From NCBI RefSeq assembly GCF_034347405.1, contig NZ_CP133778.1:186001-250000 (forward strand): a stretch of DNA of 64,000 bases. The letters are read 5' to 3'. Both the position numbers and the translations under genes were made by a program. The notes under the pieces were generated by a model. That model saw only the letters and a list, made by a program, of their open reading frames with translations. It was not told the origin of the DNA and searched no databases. Shown here piece by piece: positions 9,181 through 18,286 of this stretch. The first letter of the stretch is position 1. Every line of letters starts with the position of its first letter. This DNA is from Pseudomonas sp. CCC3.1 (GTDB lineage Bacteria > Pseudomonadota > Gammaproteobacteria > Pseudomonadales > Pseudomonadaceae).

Positions 9181-9280
9181 ACAGGCCGTTTTCGAACCTT
9201 GCGTTTGGGGCGATGCCAAAATTTTGTTGGCCGACGTAGCGAAGATTACGACGGCATTGCTCTGTGTGAGGAGAGTCTGA

Positions 9281-10150
9281 ATGAGCCAAGTGTTGGATGA
9301 TCTGGTCAACTTACTGACCCTGGAACCGATTGAAGAAAACCTCTTTCGTGGCAGCAGTCAGGATTTGGGCTTTCGTCAGCTGTTCGGCGGTCAGGTGCTT
9401 GGGCAATCATTGTCGGCCATGAGCCAGACCGTTGAAGATGCTCGCCACGTGCACTCGATGCACGGCTATTTTTTGCGTCCGGGCGATGCCAGCCTGCCCG
9501 TGGTGTATCAGGTTGATCGGGTGCGTGACGGCGGCAGTTTCAGCACGCGCCGGGTGACCGCGATCCAGAAGGGCCAGCCGATTTTCACCAGCAGCGCTTC
9601 GTTTCAATACGACGAGGGCGGCTTTGAGCATCAAACGGCTATGCCTGATGTGGTGGGGCCGGAAAACCTGCCATCCGAACTGGATATGATCCGCCAGAGT
9701 GCGCACCTGATCCCTGAGTCGATGCGTGAAAAGCTGCTGTGCGCCAAGCCCATCGAAGTGCGTCCTGTGGTGGGTGAAGATCCGTTCAACCCTGCGGTGA
9801 GCGATCCGATCAAGTACGTGTGGTTCCGCGCCGATGGCACCTTGCCCGACAACCTGGCCCTGCACAAATACCTGCTGGCCTACGCCTCGGACTTTGGTTT
9901 GTTGACCACCTCGCTGCTGCCCCATGGCAAAGGCGTGTGGCAAAAAGACATGCAGGTCGCCAGCCTGGACCACGCGCTGTGGTTCCACGGTGAGCTGCGC
10001 ACCGACGACTGGTTGCTCTACGCCATGGACAGCCCATGGGCCGGAAATTCTCGCGGATTTTCCCGTGGCAGCGTCTACAACCGCGCTGGCAAACTGGTCG
10101 CGTCGGTGACTCAGGAAGGTTTGATCCGCCACCGCAAGGATTGGGCATGA
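9281..10150 (+). CDS. tesB: Acyl-CoA thioesterase II TesB
   Basis: The 289-residue protein is a double hot-dog thioesterase: the first domain carries FRQLFGGQVLGQSLSAM and the HSMHGYFLRPG block; the second carries HKYLLAYASDFGLLTTSLLPHG (active-site Asp), SLDHALWFHGELRTDDWLLY and SPWAGNSRGFSRG. Length and blocks match TesB, which hydrolyses medium- and long-chain acyl-CoA in the cytoplasm. GAGGAGAG precedes ATG 9281. The stop overlaps the start of the HAD gene by ATGA, so the two are translationally coupled. Confidence 0.93.
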   Translation: MSQVLDDLVNLLTLEPIEENLFRGSSQDLGFRQLFGGQVLGQSLSAMSQTVEDARHVHSMHGYFLRPGDASLPVVYQVDRVRDGGSFSTRRVTAIQKGQPIFTSSASFQYDEGGFEHQTAMPDVVGPENLPSELDMIRQSAHLIPESMREKLLCAKPIEVRPVVGEDPFNPAVSDPIKYVWFRADGTLPDNLALHKYLLAYASDFGLLTTSLLPHGKGVWQKDMQVASLDHALWFHGELRTDDWLLYAMDSPWAGNSRGFSRGSVYNRAGKLVASVTQEGLIRHRKDWA

Positions 10151-10737
10151 CGCTCAAGGACATCAATCACTGGGTATTCGACATGGACGGCACCCTGACC
10201 ATCGCTGTGCATGACTTTGCCGCGATTCGTCAGGCGCTGGGCATTCCGGCCGAAGACGACATCCTGACCCACCTCAATGGCTTGCCCGCTGATGAGGCGG
10301 CCGCCAAGCACGCCTGGTTGCTGGAGCACGAGCGTGAGTTGGCGTTGGCTTCGACGCCTGCGGCCGGTGCTGTCGAACTGGTACGCGAGCTGGCTGCCCG
10401 TGGTTATCGCCTCGGCATACTGACCCGCAATGCCCAGGAGCTGGCACATATCACGCTCAAGGCCATTGGCTTGTGTGAATGCTTTGCCCCACAGGACGTC
10501 TTGGGCCGTGAGAATGCCGCGCATAAACCCGACCCGGACGGCCTGTTGCAACTGGCGCAGGCATGGGGTGTGACCCCGGATAGCATGGTGATGGTGGGTG
10601 ATTACCGCTTTGACCTGGAGTGTGGCCGGGCGGCAGGCAGCAAAACCGTGCTGGTCAACGTCCCGGAAAACCCGTGGCCGGAATTGACCGACTGGCACGC
10701 CAGAGATTGCCGCGAACTGCAACGGATGGTGAGTTGA
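10147..10737 (+). CDS. HAD family hydrolase (phosphatase)
   Basis: This 196-residue protein has HAD motif I WVFDMDGTLT at residues 8-17, motif II LGILTRNA, and motifs III/IV KPDPDGLLQLA and MVGDYRFDLECG. It is a small phosphatase of the Gph/PGP type with a short helical cap; the substrate is unknown. ATG 10147 overlaps the tesB stop by four bases; a longer in-frame extension into tesB is ignored because the overlap start fits the protein family. Confidence 0.9.
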   Translation: MTLKDINHWVFDMDGTLTIAVHDFAAIRQALGIPAEDDILTHLNGLPADEAAAKHAWLLEHERELALASTPAAGAVELVRELAARGYRLGILTRNAQELAHITLKAIGLCECFAPQDVLGRENAAHKPDPDGLLQLAQAWGVTPDSMVMVGDYRFDLECGRAAGSKTVLVNVPENPWPELTDWHARDCRELQRMVS

Positions 10738-10749
10738 CACCGCGCCCCC

Positions 10750-10817
10750 TGTAGGAGCGAGCTTGCCTCGCGATCTTTTAAACGATCAAAAGATCGCGAG
10801 GCAAGCTCGCTCCTACA
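10750..10817. repeat. REP-type inverted pair (GAGCGAGCTTGCC family)
   Basis: A near-perfect copy: TGTAGGAGCGAGCTTGCCTC, CGATCTTTT, an 8-nt loop, and the full inverse ending CTCCTACA. It sits between the convergent HAD gene and the secreted hydrolase gene. Confidence 0.92.
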
Positions 10818-10825
10818 CGGATTGA

Positions 10826-11809
10826 TCACTTCCCGAACAGTGCCTTTTGCCCCTCTGGCGAAGTGAACATCTGATCGCCGTTGTGCCCAACGCCAGGCAC
10901 CTCAACCAAGCGCTGATTAAGCCCTTGCGGATGACGTTGGCTTAAGTAGTCAAAGTAGTTATGCCCGCGTATCAAGCGATAAGCGCCCTGGGCTTCGGCT
11001 TCGCAGCTTTTATCCAGTGCCGGATGGTTGGGGTCGGTGTCTTTGGCCCCGAGCAAATAGGTAATGTCGCGGCCCACGTAGTGTTGCTCAAGCGCGTGGT
11101 GTTTCTGCCCTTCTGCGTAGGCAGGCAAGCCCTTGAGCCCGTATTTCCAGGTATTGAAGCCAGGACACGTCGCCGGGTCAAACCCTGCCACCGGGCGTTG
11201 CGCGTTGAAGTACGCATAGGACGATGGGTTGGCGATCACGTAGCGCACCTTGATGCCTTCGCTTTCCAGCGCTTTGTCGGCCTCAGTGGTCAAGGCGTAG
11301 CGCTGCACCACTTGCGCCCCGCCGGAATGCCCGGCAATTACCACTTCGCGCAAGTCAGGGAAACGTTTGCGGTCGCTCAGACGCTCAAGAATCTGATCCA
11401 GCGCGGCATACGAACTCACGGGCGTCTGGCCCAAGGCGGGCTCGCCTGCCATCCAGTCATTGGCGTGCCAGCGCAGCACATTGTCAGGCAGAGCATGGCG
11501 GCCGCCATCGCTCTCATTCAGAAACTGCGGCGCGATGATCAGCGTTGTGGATAACTGCCCAGCCTGCGTCGCGGCTTGCTCGGCGCTGTGCAAGTAGGTC
11601 TGGGCATTGCGCAAGCGCCCGTGAATCACAATCAGCGCACGTTGCACGTTGGGTTGTGGATGATTCCAGTCTTGACTCAACCCGACACGCAACTCGCCGC
11701 GGCCGATTTTCAGATGGTCGGGGCTCAGTTCCTTAACCCCGTGCTCTGCTGCCTGTAGCGCGGTGCACGCCGCCAATAACCCCAACACTGCAATCAAACG
11801 TTTCGCCAT
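10826..11809 (-). CDS. Secreted alpha/beta fold hydrolase
   Basis: A 327-residue protein with a clear signal peptide (MAKRLIAVLGLLAACTALQA, cleavage near residue 20). The nucleophile elbow is GHSGG (VVIAGHSGGAQVV) and the C-terminal His is in EVPGVGHNGDQMF. It resembles periplasmic or lipase-like hydrolases of unknown substrate. Its ATG lies directly after the stop of the upstream ypfJ-like gene (no gap), so the two are an operon. Confidence 0.82.
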   Translation of the reverse strand: MAKRLIAVLGLLAACTALQAAEHGVKELSPDHLKIGRGELRVGLSQDWNHPQPNVQRALIVIHGRLRNAQTYLHSAEQAATQAGQLSTTLIIAPQFLNESDGGRHALPDNVLRWHANDWMAGEPALGQTPVSSYAALDQILERLSDRKRFPDLREVVIAGHSGGAQVVQRYALTTEADKALESEGIKVRYVIANPSSYAYFNAQRPVAGFDPATCPGFNTWKYGLKGLPAYAEGQKHHALEQHYVGRDITYLLGAKDTDPNHPALDKSCEAEAQGAYRLIRGHNYFDYLSQRHPQGLNQRLVEVPGVGHNGDQMFTSPEGQKALFGK

Positions 11810-12700
11810 TTAGAGCCTCGGTGCCGAAAAAGTGTCGCATTGCTTGATGTCGCCTTGTTCAAACCCGGTCTTGAACCAACGCACACGTTGTTCAGACGTG
11901 CCGTGGGTAAACGAGTCCGGCACTACTCGGCCCTGACTTTGCTGCTGCAAGCGGTCATCGCCAATGGCGTTCGCAGCCGTTAGAGCGGATTCGATGTCAC
12001 CGGGTTCCAGCCAGTTCAAGCGTTTTTGTGCATTGTTCGCCCACACGCCGGCGTAACAGTCAGCTTGCAACTCTTGGCGCACCAGCAGCCCGCCATCGCC
12101 TTCCATTTGCTTGCCTTGTGCGCGTGCCATCTGCATTTTTGACGACAGCCCCAACAGCGTCTGCACGTGATGCCCCACTTCATGGGCGATCACATAGGCT
12201 TGGGCGAATTCACCCGACGCTCTGAAACGTTGAGCCATTTCCTGGAAAAACGACATGTCCAGGTAAACCCGCTGGTTCGCCGGGCAATAGAACGGCCCGC
12301 TGGCGGCCGTAGCAGAGCCGCAGGCTGAATTCACCTGGCCGCGAAACAACACCAGCGTAGGGTCTTTATAGGTGCGGCCTGACTGCTGAAAAATCTGACG
12401 CCACGTGTCCTCGGTGTCTCCCAAAATCGCGCGTACAAATTCCGCTTGCTGGTCGGCGGCTGGAATCGGATGCCCGGTTCGCTGAGTGGTTTGTTGTGCC
12501 GGTTGATCCGTGAGCTGGCTCCCGAGTTGTTCGAGGATTTGCATCGGCTCCTGCCCGGTCAACAGACCAAAGCCCACAATCACCACCACCGCCATCAGGC
12601 TTAAGCCTTTGCCGCCGCCAAAGCGCATGCCCCCACCACCACCGCTTTGATCGCGCACGTCTTCCACGTTGTCGCTACGTCGGCCTTTTTTCCACAGCAT
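11810..12700 (-). CDS. Neutral zinc metallopeptidase (YpfJ/KPN_02809 family)
   Basis: The 296-residue protein has a Gly-rich N-terminus, one membrane segment (LSLMAVVVIVGFGLLTG, about residues 33-49), and a periplasmic domain with the zinc motif AYVIAHEVGHHVQ (HExxH). The terminal FTHGTSEQRVRWFKTGFEQG block is diagnostic for the family. Start at ATG 12700 has GAGGA eight bases upstream; an extension to 12751 lacks one. The biological substrate is unknown. It forms an operon with the adjacent secreted hydrolase. Confidence 0.9.
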   Translation of the reverse strand: MLWKKGRRSDNVEDVRDQSGGGGGMRFGGGKGLSLMAVVVIVGFGLLTGQEPMQILEQLGSQLTDQPAQQTTQRTGHPIPAADQQAEFVRAILGDTEDTWRQIFQQSGRTYKDPTLVLFRGQVNSACGSATAASGPFYCPANQRVYLDMSFFQEMAQRFRASGEFAQAYVIAHEVGHHVQTLLGLSSKMQMARAQGKQMEGDGGLLVRQELQADCYAGVWANNAQKRLNWLEPGDIESALTAANAIGDDRLQQQSQGRVVPDSFTHGTSEQRVRWFKTGFEQGDIKQCDTFSAPRL

Positions 12701-12934
12701 GGAAGAATCCTCATTAAGTCCTGTTGATAAGTGTTGCTGCTGAGTAGGCACTCCGCCAGCCCGGCTGTCAGACGTTTGTTGAATTGGACGGCAGTGTGGC
12801 AGTTAGCAGGGCGGGTTCACAGAGGAGGCCTACACGTAGCAGCGGCTGTTTGTAGGCGGGCGCTGACTTACGAAGAGGGGATTGGGACGTAGGGTGGGCA
12901 TCCCATTTTTTGTTCTGCCTCGAGGTTTTTTTTA

Positions 12935-13964
12935 GTGAGAAATAATTGCCCAGAAAGTACAGACCAGATCGTGACCACGGGTTTTGCTCACGTGGTGAAA
13001 ATGATCAGAAGTGCTCAACAGAGTTCTGCTCTGGCGGTGAATGCACACTTGATTGGGCTCTATTGGCAAGTCGGCGCCTTTATCAGTCAAAAGCTTGCAC
13101 TGGCTGAATGGGGGGACTCTGTCGTCGAACAATTGGCAGCCCATATTGCGAGTACTCAGCCTGGGCTCAGGGGGGTTCACTCGTCGAAATTTATTCCGCA
13201 TGCGCCAATTTTATGAAACCTACAAAACGGATGAAAACTTAGTGTCAGCACTGCTGACACAAATGCCCTGGACTCATCACTTGATGTTGCTGAGCCAATG
13301 CCAAATGCCGCAGCAGCGTGAGTTTTACATGCGCATGGCAATCGAACAGAGGTGGTCTAGTCGTGAGCTGGGTCGCCAACTGCAAAGTGCCTTGTTTGAG
13401 CGAACGCTTGTTAATCCTGCCAAGCTCTCGCCTGCATTAAAGGAACGTGTTGAAGGCGTCGCTAATGTTTTTAAAGACGCTTATTACGTGGAGTTTCTCC
13501 AATTACCCAAAGGCCATAGCGAGTCGGGTTTGCATCTAGGTTTGTTGGGGCGTTTAAAAGAGTTTCTGACGGAGCTGGGCAATGACTTCTGCTTTGTCGG
13601 TTCTGAGTATCCGCTACAGGTGGGTGATCGAGATTTTGCAGTGGATCTGGTTCTATTTCACCGAGGTTTAAATTGTCTGGTCGCGATTGAACTTAAGGTC
13701 GGGCGTTTTGAGCCCGAACACTTGGGTAAACTCAATTTTTACCTGGAGGCTCTCGACCGCGACCATCGCAAGCCCCACGAAAACCCGGCCATTGGTGTTT
13801 TACTGTGCGCCAGTAAAAATGATGAAGTGGTTGAATACGCGCTCAATCGCTCGTTGTCCCCGGCATTGATCGCTGAGTATCAGACGCGTTTGCCGGACAA
13901 AAAACTGCTGCTCGCCAAGCTGCACGAGTTTTATCTGCAAAACGTTCCCGTCGACGACGCGTGA
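12935..13964 (+). pseudogene. YhcG/DUF1016 PDDEXK nuclease, frameshifted in a poly-G tract
   Basis: Two frames together encode a whole YhcG-type protein. The first, from GTG 12935, gives the DUF1016 N-terminal domain (LIGLYWQVGAFISQKLALAEWGD) and reads to IASTQPGLRG; the continuation GFTRRNLFRMRQFYETYK is in the next frame. The switch falls at six G residues, 13170-13175; five would restore one frame of about 342 codons. The C-terminal PDDEXK domain is intact (DFAVDLVLFH, VAIELKVGRF). The extra G may be a mutation, a phase-variable slip or a sequencing error. YhcG proteins are nuclease-like and often accessory; no methyltransferase or partner is nearby. Confidence 0.85.
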
Positions 13965-13995
13965 CGCCCTTATCTGCCTTGGAGCTGTTAGCCCT

Positions 13996-14925
13996 GTGAA
14001 TATCGATACCCGCATCAAATATCGCCACTTGGTGTGCTTTTTGGAAATGGCACGCCAGGGCAGTTTGGCGCGGGCGGCGGATGTGTTGGCGGTCAGCCAG
14101 CCAGCGATGTCAAAAACCCTCAAAGAGTTGGAAGAACTGCTGACGGTCACTCTGTTTGTACGCAGTAAAAGCGGGGTCAGCCTGACCGAGGCCGGGGTGG
14201 CTTTCCTGCGTTATGCAACGCCGTCGGTGCAGGCGTTGCGCGAAGGGGTCAATGCGTTGCGCGGGGGTGAGTATTCAGGTGGTACGGTCCGGTTGGGGGT
14301 GTTGTCCACCGTTGAAAGCCTGCTGGTGCCCGAGTTGGTGAGCCGCTTGCACGCCCGCCATTCGGCGCTGGTGGTGAGTATCGTGACCGGGCCGAGTGCG
14401 TATTTGTTGTCGCAGTTGCGTGTCGGCGACGTCGATCTGGTGGTGGGACGCATGACGGACAGCCCAGAAATACAGGGCATGAATTTTGAACATCTGTACA
14501 GCGAATCGATGACGCTGGTCGTGCGCCCGGGTCATCCGTTGTTGCAGGGCCCGCTGGATCGCAGCCAGTTGGAACGTTATCCACTGGTGCTGCCGCTGGC
14601 CAACACCACCATCCGCACGTTTGCCGACAGTTTGTTTGTGCAGTGCGGCATCAGTCAGTCGCGCCAACGTCTGGAAACCTTGTCGGTGACGGTGAGTCGG
14701 CGCTATGTGCTGCGTAACAATGCGGTCTGGATCGCGCCTCTGGATGCGGTGCGCCTTGATCTGGCAAGCGGCGAGCTGCAAGAAATCGACCTCGGCCAGC
14801 GTGAACCAGGCGGCTCGATTGGCATTTGCAGCAACGCCCATGTGCCGATGTCGGTGGCGGCCCAAGGTTGCGTTGAGGTGTTGCGTGAGTTGGGGCAAGC
14901 GTATGGCGAAGGGGTCTATCCATAA
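13996..14925 (+). CDS. pcaQ: LysR-type regulator PcaQ
   Basis: The 309-residue protein has an N-terminal winged helix (FLEMARQGSLARAADVLAVSQPAMSKTLKELE) and a LysR effector domain. Opening and position directly before pcaHG match PcaQ, which activates the protocatechuate genes with beta-carboxy-cis,cis-muconate or a related intermediate as effector. It is transcribed in the same direction as pcaHG, about 93 bp before it. The start is GTG 13996, with GGAG 11 bases upstream. Confidence 0.9.
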   Translation: MNIDTRIKYRHLVCFLEMARQGSLARAADVLAVSQPAMSKTLKELEELLTVTLFVRSKSGVSLTEAGVAFLRYATPSVQALREGVNALRGGEYSGGTVRLGVLSTVESLLVPELVSRLHARHSALVVSIVTGPSAYLLSQLRVGDVDLVVGRMTDSPEIQGMNFEHLYSESMTLVVRPGHPLLQGPLDRSQLERYPLVLPLANTTIRTFADSLFVQCGISQSRQRLETLSVTVSRRYVLRNNAVWIAPLDAVRLDLASGELQEIDLGQREPGGSIGICSNAHVPMSVAAQGCVEVLRELGQAYGEGVYP

Positions 14926-14998
14926 CCATTTGGTTATGTGTTAAGGCGTCCTTTTCAGTAGTCCTTGATCTTCTGTTGTCTGAAACTGGCGCCTTTAT

Positions 14999-15006
14999 AA
15001 AAACAA
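14999..15006 (+). promoter_or_regulatory. Candidate Hfq/Crc (AANAANAA) motif before pcaH
   Basis: AAAAACAA lies directly before the AGGAG ribosome site of pcaH, the usual place for Pseudomonas catabolite repression by Hfq/Crc. The match is exact but the motif is short. Confidence 0.4.
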
Positions 15007-15018
15007 CAGGAGATCGAC

Positions 15019-15738
15019 ATGTCTGATGCAGACAGCCGGCGCTTTATCATCCGTGATCGCAACTGGCACCCTAAAGCCCTGACCCCTGACTACAAAACCT
15101 CGATTGCCCGTTCCCCGCGCCAGGCGCTGGTGAGCATCCCGCAATCGGTCAGCGAAACCAGCGGCCCCGATTTTTCTCACCTCAGATTCGGCAAGTTCGA
15201 CAACGACCTGTTGCTGAACTTCAACAATGGCGGCTTGCCGGTGGGCGAGCGGATCCTGCTCTCGGGCCGCGTGTGCGACCAATACGGCAAGCCGATCCCG
15301 CACACCTTGGTCGAAATCTGGCAAGCCAACGCCGGTGGCCGTTATCGCCACAAGAATGACCGCTACCTGGCGCCGCTGGACCCCAACTTTGGTGGCGTGG
15401 GCCGCACACTCACCGACAGCCAGGGCTATTACAGTTTCCGTACCGTCAAACCGGGCCCTTACCCGTGGCGCAACGGCCCCAATGACTGGCGCCCGGCGCA
15501 TATTCACGTGTCCATCAGTGGCCCTTCGATTGCCACGCGCCTGATTACCCAGTTGTATTTCGAAGGCGATCCGTTGATCCCGATGTGCCCGATCGTCAAG
15601 TCGATTGCCAGCCCTGAGGCCGTACAAAGCCTGATTGCGCGGTTGGACATGGGCGCTGCCAATCCGATGGATTGCCTGGCGTATCGCTTTGACATCGTGC
15701 TGCGCGGTCAGCGCAAGACTCACTTCGAAAACTGCTGA
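15019..15738 (+). CDS. pcaH: Protocatechuate 3,4-dioxygenase beta subunit
   Basis: The 239-residue protein has the intradiol dioxygenase core: GKPIPHTLVEIWQANAGGRY, the iron-ligand Tyr in PYPWRNGPNDWRPAHIHVSI (with the His pair), and LYFEGDP. Together with PcaG it opens the ring of protocatechuate to beta-carboxy-cis,cis-muconate in the cytoplasm, using Fe(III). AGGAG precedes ATG 15019. pcaG follows after 11 bp. The catabolic products of quinate and shikimate from the downstream cluster would enter here. Confidence 0.95.
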   Translation: MSDADSRRFIIRDRNWHPKALTPDYKTSIARSPRQALVSIPQSVSETSGPDFSHLRFGKFDNDLLLNFNNGGLPVGERILLSGRVCDQYGKPIPHTLVEIWQANAGGRYRHKNDRYLAPLDPNFGGVGRTLTDSQGYYSFRTVKPGPYPWRNGPNDWRPAHIHVSISGPSIATRLITQLYFEGDPLIPMCPIVKSIASPEAVQSLIARLDMGAANPMDCLAYRFDIVLRGQRKTHFENC

Positions 15739-15749
15739 GGAGCCTCGTC

Positions 15750-16355
15750 ATGCCTATCGAACTGCTACCGGAAACTCCATCGCAAACGGCCGGCCCTTAC
15801 GTGCATATCGGGTTGGCGCTGGCCGCCGCGGGTAACCCGTCGCGTCCAGAAGAAATCTGGAGCGAGATGGCCAAGCCTGGCGCTGAGGGCGAGCACATTC
15901 TGCTGCTCGGCAATGTCTATGATGGCAATGGCCACCTGGTGCGCGACTCCTTCCTGGAGCTGTGGCAAGCCAACCACGAAGGGGTCTACGACGAAGACTT
16001 TGACAGTGAGAAAGCCTTCAACAGTTTTGGCCGGACGGCGACCACGTTTGATGCGGGTGAATGGACACTCAGCACCATCAAACCCGGCGTGGTGAAAAAC
16101 GCCGCGGGCGTGCCGATGGCGCCGCACATCAACGTGTCGCTGTTTGCCCGAGGCATCAACATTCATCTGCAAACGCGTCTGTACTTCAGCGACGAGCCTG
16201 AAGCCAACGCTAAATGCCCGGTGCTCAACTTGATCGAGCAGCCGCAACGCCGTGAAACCCTGATCGCCCAGCGCTGCGAAGTGAATGGCAAGCCGGCCTA
16301 TCGGTTTGACATCTACATTCAAGGTGGCAACGAAACGGTGTTCTTCGATTTTTAA
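15750..16355 (+). CDS. pcaG: Protocatechuate 3,4-dioxygenase alpha subunit
   Basis: A 201-residue intradiol dioxygenase subunit (LPETPSQTAGPYVHIGLALA, LRD-type SFLELWQANHEGVYDE, HINVSLFARGINIHLQTRLYF). The alpha subunit lacks the full iron site, which is carried by PcaH, and shapes the active site. It is the second gene of pcaHG, with GAGGAG before ATG 15750. The remaining pca genes (B, C, D, IJ, F) are not in this window. Confidence 0.95.
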   Translation: MPIELLPETPSQTAGPYVHIGLALAAAGNPSRPEEIWSEMAKPGAEGEHILLLGNVYDGNGHLVRDSFLELWQANHEGVYDEDFDSEKAFNSFGRTATTFDAGEWTLSTIKPGVVKNAAGVPMAPHINVSLFARGINIHLQTRLYFSDEPEANAKCPVLNLIEQPQRRETLIAQRCEVNGKPAYRFDIYIQGGNETVFFDF

Positions 16356-16364
16356 TCGCTGAAG

Positions 16365-16395
16365 CTGTGGGAGCCTGGCTGGCCAGCTCCCGCAG
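16365..16395. repeat. Half REP hairpin after pcaG
   Basis: CTGTGGGAGC and GCTCCCGCAG form a 10-bp stem with one G-T pair; the sequence belongs to the GTGGGAGC-type Pseudomonas REP family. It sits between the convergent pcaG and the flavoprotein gene and may act as a terminator. Confidence 0.6.
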
Positions 16396-16409
16396 ACGTG
16401 TTGGCGGGC

Positions 16410-18128
16410 TCACTCGTAGTGTGTGATGCCTGCAATGTGTCGCCCGGCGATGTAGCCAAACGTCAGTGCTGGGCCAAGATTTATTCCTCCTGCGGGGTAG
16501 TACCCGCCCATGATGCTGGCCATGTCTGTTCCAGCGGCATACAACCCCTTGATCGCCTGACCTGCTGTGTTCAGCACTTGTGCATGCTCGTTGGTTTTGA
16601 GCCCGGCAAAGGTACCGAAACAGCCGGGTTCGACCTTGACTGCGTAAAACGGGCCTTGTGTGATGGGCGCCACGCAAGGGTTGGGCTGATGCAACGGGTC
16701 GCCTTGTTTGCGATTGTACGGGGTGGAGCCGCGCCCGAATTGCGGGTCCTGGCCTGTTTGAGCGTGGTGGTTGTAGTTGTCCACAGTGGTTTGCAAACCT
16801 TTGGCATCAATGCCGCAGGCGCGTGCCAGGCCTTCAAGGGTGTAGGCACTTTTCAGGTAGCCGGACTGGACAAACGGCCCCACAGGGATAGGAAAAGGCC
16901 GCGAAATACCGAGCCCGTAACGGCGCTGGAAATCATGCGTGCAAATCAGCCACGAAGCGACCGGCCCATTGGCTGGCGCTTTTTCCACCATGGCGGTGAC
17001 GTAATCGTAATAGCCGTTGGCTTCATTGACGAAGCGCTGGCCGTTGCTCAACACGCCAATGATCCCCGGTTTGCCGCGCTCAATGATGTGCGGGAAGTGC
17101 CCGATGCTGCCGTCGCTGTACGGGACGCGCGACACCGGCGCCCAGGCCACAGGCGACTGCATGTCGCTGTTGACCCAGCCGCCAGCACTTTCTCCCAGCG
17201 TTAGACCATCACCGCTGGCGCCCAGCGGCGGCAGGGCCAGATGCTCGTGCCCGGTCGGCGTGCGTGGAAACAGCGCCTTGCGCCGTTCAATGTCATTGGC
17301 AAACCCGCCAGCTGCCAGCACCACGGCCTTGCGGGCGCGGATTTGTATCTCGCCCTGTGCTGTCTTGACCACGGCCCCCGTGACGCCCGCTTCATCCTGG
17401 ATTAACTGCGTCACCGGAGCCGACTCCCATAACAGCACGCCCAAGTCTTCCGCTGACTTGGCCAGCCGCGCGACCAATGCAACGCCATTGACCAATTGCA
17501 GAGCCCGGCCCCGCAGGGCGAGGTCCATGAGGTGGCGAGTAAAACGTTGGGTCACGTGCCAGGCGGCTGGCAGCGAGCGGGTGAGATTGAGAAAGGCAGC
17601 CAGGTCAGGCCCCGCCATGATCGGCATGCCCATAAAGGAGGTTTCGCGCATTGTCTTGCGCAGACGCTTGAGCAGCTTGCCGACCTCACGGCCGTTGTAG
17701 GGCGCGGCGATCACTGAGCGCCCTCCGGTTCCGGCCCCCGGCGTATCGCCGTGGATGTCGGCAATTGCGTTGCCATCGGCAAATTGCAAGCGGGTGTGCT
17801 GTTCGAAGAACGCCACCATGTGCGGTCCGGCCTCAAGAAAAGCATCAATCATCGCCGGCTCGTAGCGCTCGCCCAATTCGTGCTTGAGGTAGGTGCGCGG
17901 CAATTCCACGTCCTCAACGATCCCGGCGCGTTTGGCCAGCGGGTTGCAGGGTACCCATGCCCAGCCGCCAGACCAGGCGGTGGCGCCACCGAATACCGGA
18001 TCTTTTTCGACCACGATGACCTTTTGCCCATGCCAGGCGGCCGTCACTGCGGCGGCCAGCCCTGCGGCGCCCGAACCGACGATCAGCACATCACAGTCGA
18101 GAGTGCTGGGGTGAGAGGCAGCAGTCAT
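16410..18128 (-). CDS. FAD-dependent oxidoreductase, 3-ketosteroid dehydrogenase (KstD)-like
   Basis: The 572-residue protein begins with an FAD fold (CDVLIVGSGAAGLAAAVTAA) followed by EKDPVFGGATAWSGGWAWVP and ends with GLYAAGTDMASIMGGYYPAGGINLGPALTFGYIAG, both standard in the KstD/fumarate-reductase flavoprotein group. Relatives introduce double bonds next to ring ketones; the substrate here is not known. GGAG lies upstream of ATG 18128. The gene is divergent from the IclR regulator and a 10-bp-arm palindrome lies between them. Its place beside pca and quinate genes hints at an alicyclic acid substrate, which is inference. Confidence 0.8.
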   Translation of the reverse strand: MTAASHPSTLDCDVLIVGSGAAGLAAAVTAAWHGQKVIVVEKDPVFGGATAWSGGWAWVPCNPLAKRAGIVEDVELPRTYLKHELGERYEPAMIDAFLEAGPHMVAFFEQHTRLQFADGNAIADIHGDTPGAGTGGRSVIAAPYNGREVGKLLKRLRKTMRETSFMGMPIMAGPDLAAFLNLTRSLPAAWHVTQRFTRHLMDLALRGRALQLVNGVALVARLAKSAEDLGVLLWESAPVTQLIQDEAGVTGAVVKTAQGEIQIRARKAVVLAAGGFANDIERRKALFPRTPTGHEHLALPPLGASGDGLTLGESAGGWVNSDMQSPVAWAPVSRVPYSDGSIGHFPHIIERGKPGIIGVLSNGQRFVNEANGYYDYVTAMVEKAPANGPVASWLICTHDFQRRYGLGISRPFPIPVGPFVQSGYLKSAYTLEGLARACGIDAKGLQTTVDNYNHHAQTGQDPQFGRGSTPYNRKQGDPLHQPNPCVAPITQGPFYAVKVEPGCFGTFAGLKTNEHAQVLNTAGQAIKGLYAAGTDMASIMGGYYPAGGINLGPALTFGYIAGRHIAGITHYE

Positions 18129-18155
18129 TTTTTGAGGCTCCGGTGGTGAAATTGT

Positions 18156-18180
18156 TATTTTGGAACTAGATTCCAAAATA
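18156..18180. promoter_or_regulatory. Perfect 10-bp-arm palindrome, probable IclR-family operator
   Basis: Arms TATTTTGGAA (18156-18165) and TTCCAAAATA (18171-18180) flank the 5-bp centre CTAGA. GGAA-N5-TTCC cores are common for IclR-family sites. It lies between the divergent flavoprotein (28 bp from its start) and IclR gene (about 107 bp from its start), so it can serve both. Confidence 0.7.
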
Positions 18181-18286
18181 TAGAGTTTTAGCGTTTAAAC
18201 GACAACCATTACCTTGTTTTTGAGTTCCAGCTTTTGCGTTTTGAGGATTACCTTTTAGAATCACTCATATTTTGCGAGGGCCCTGT

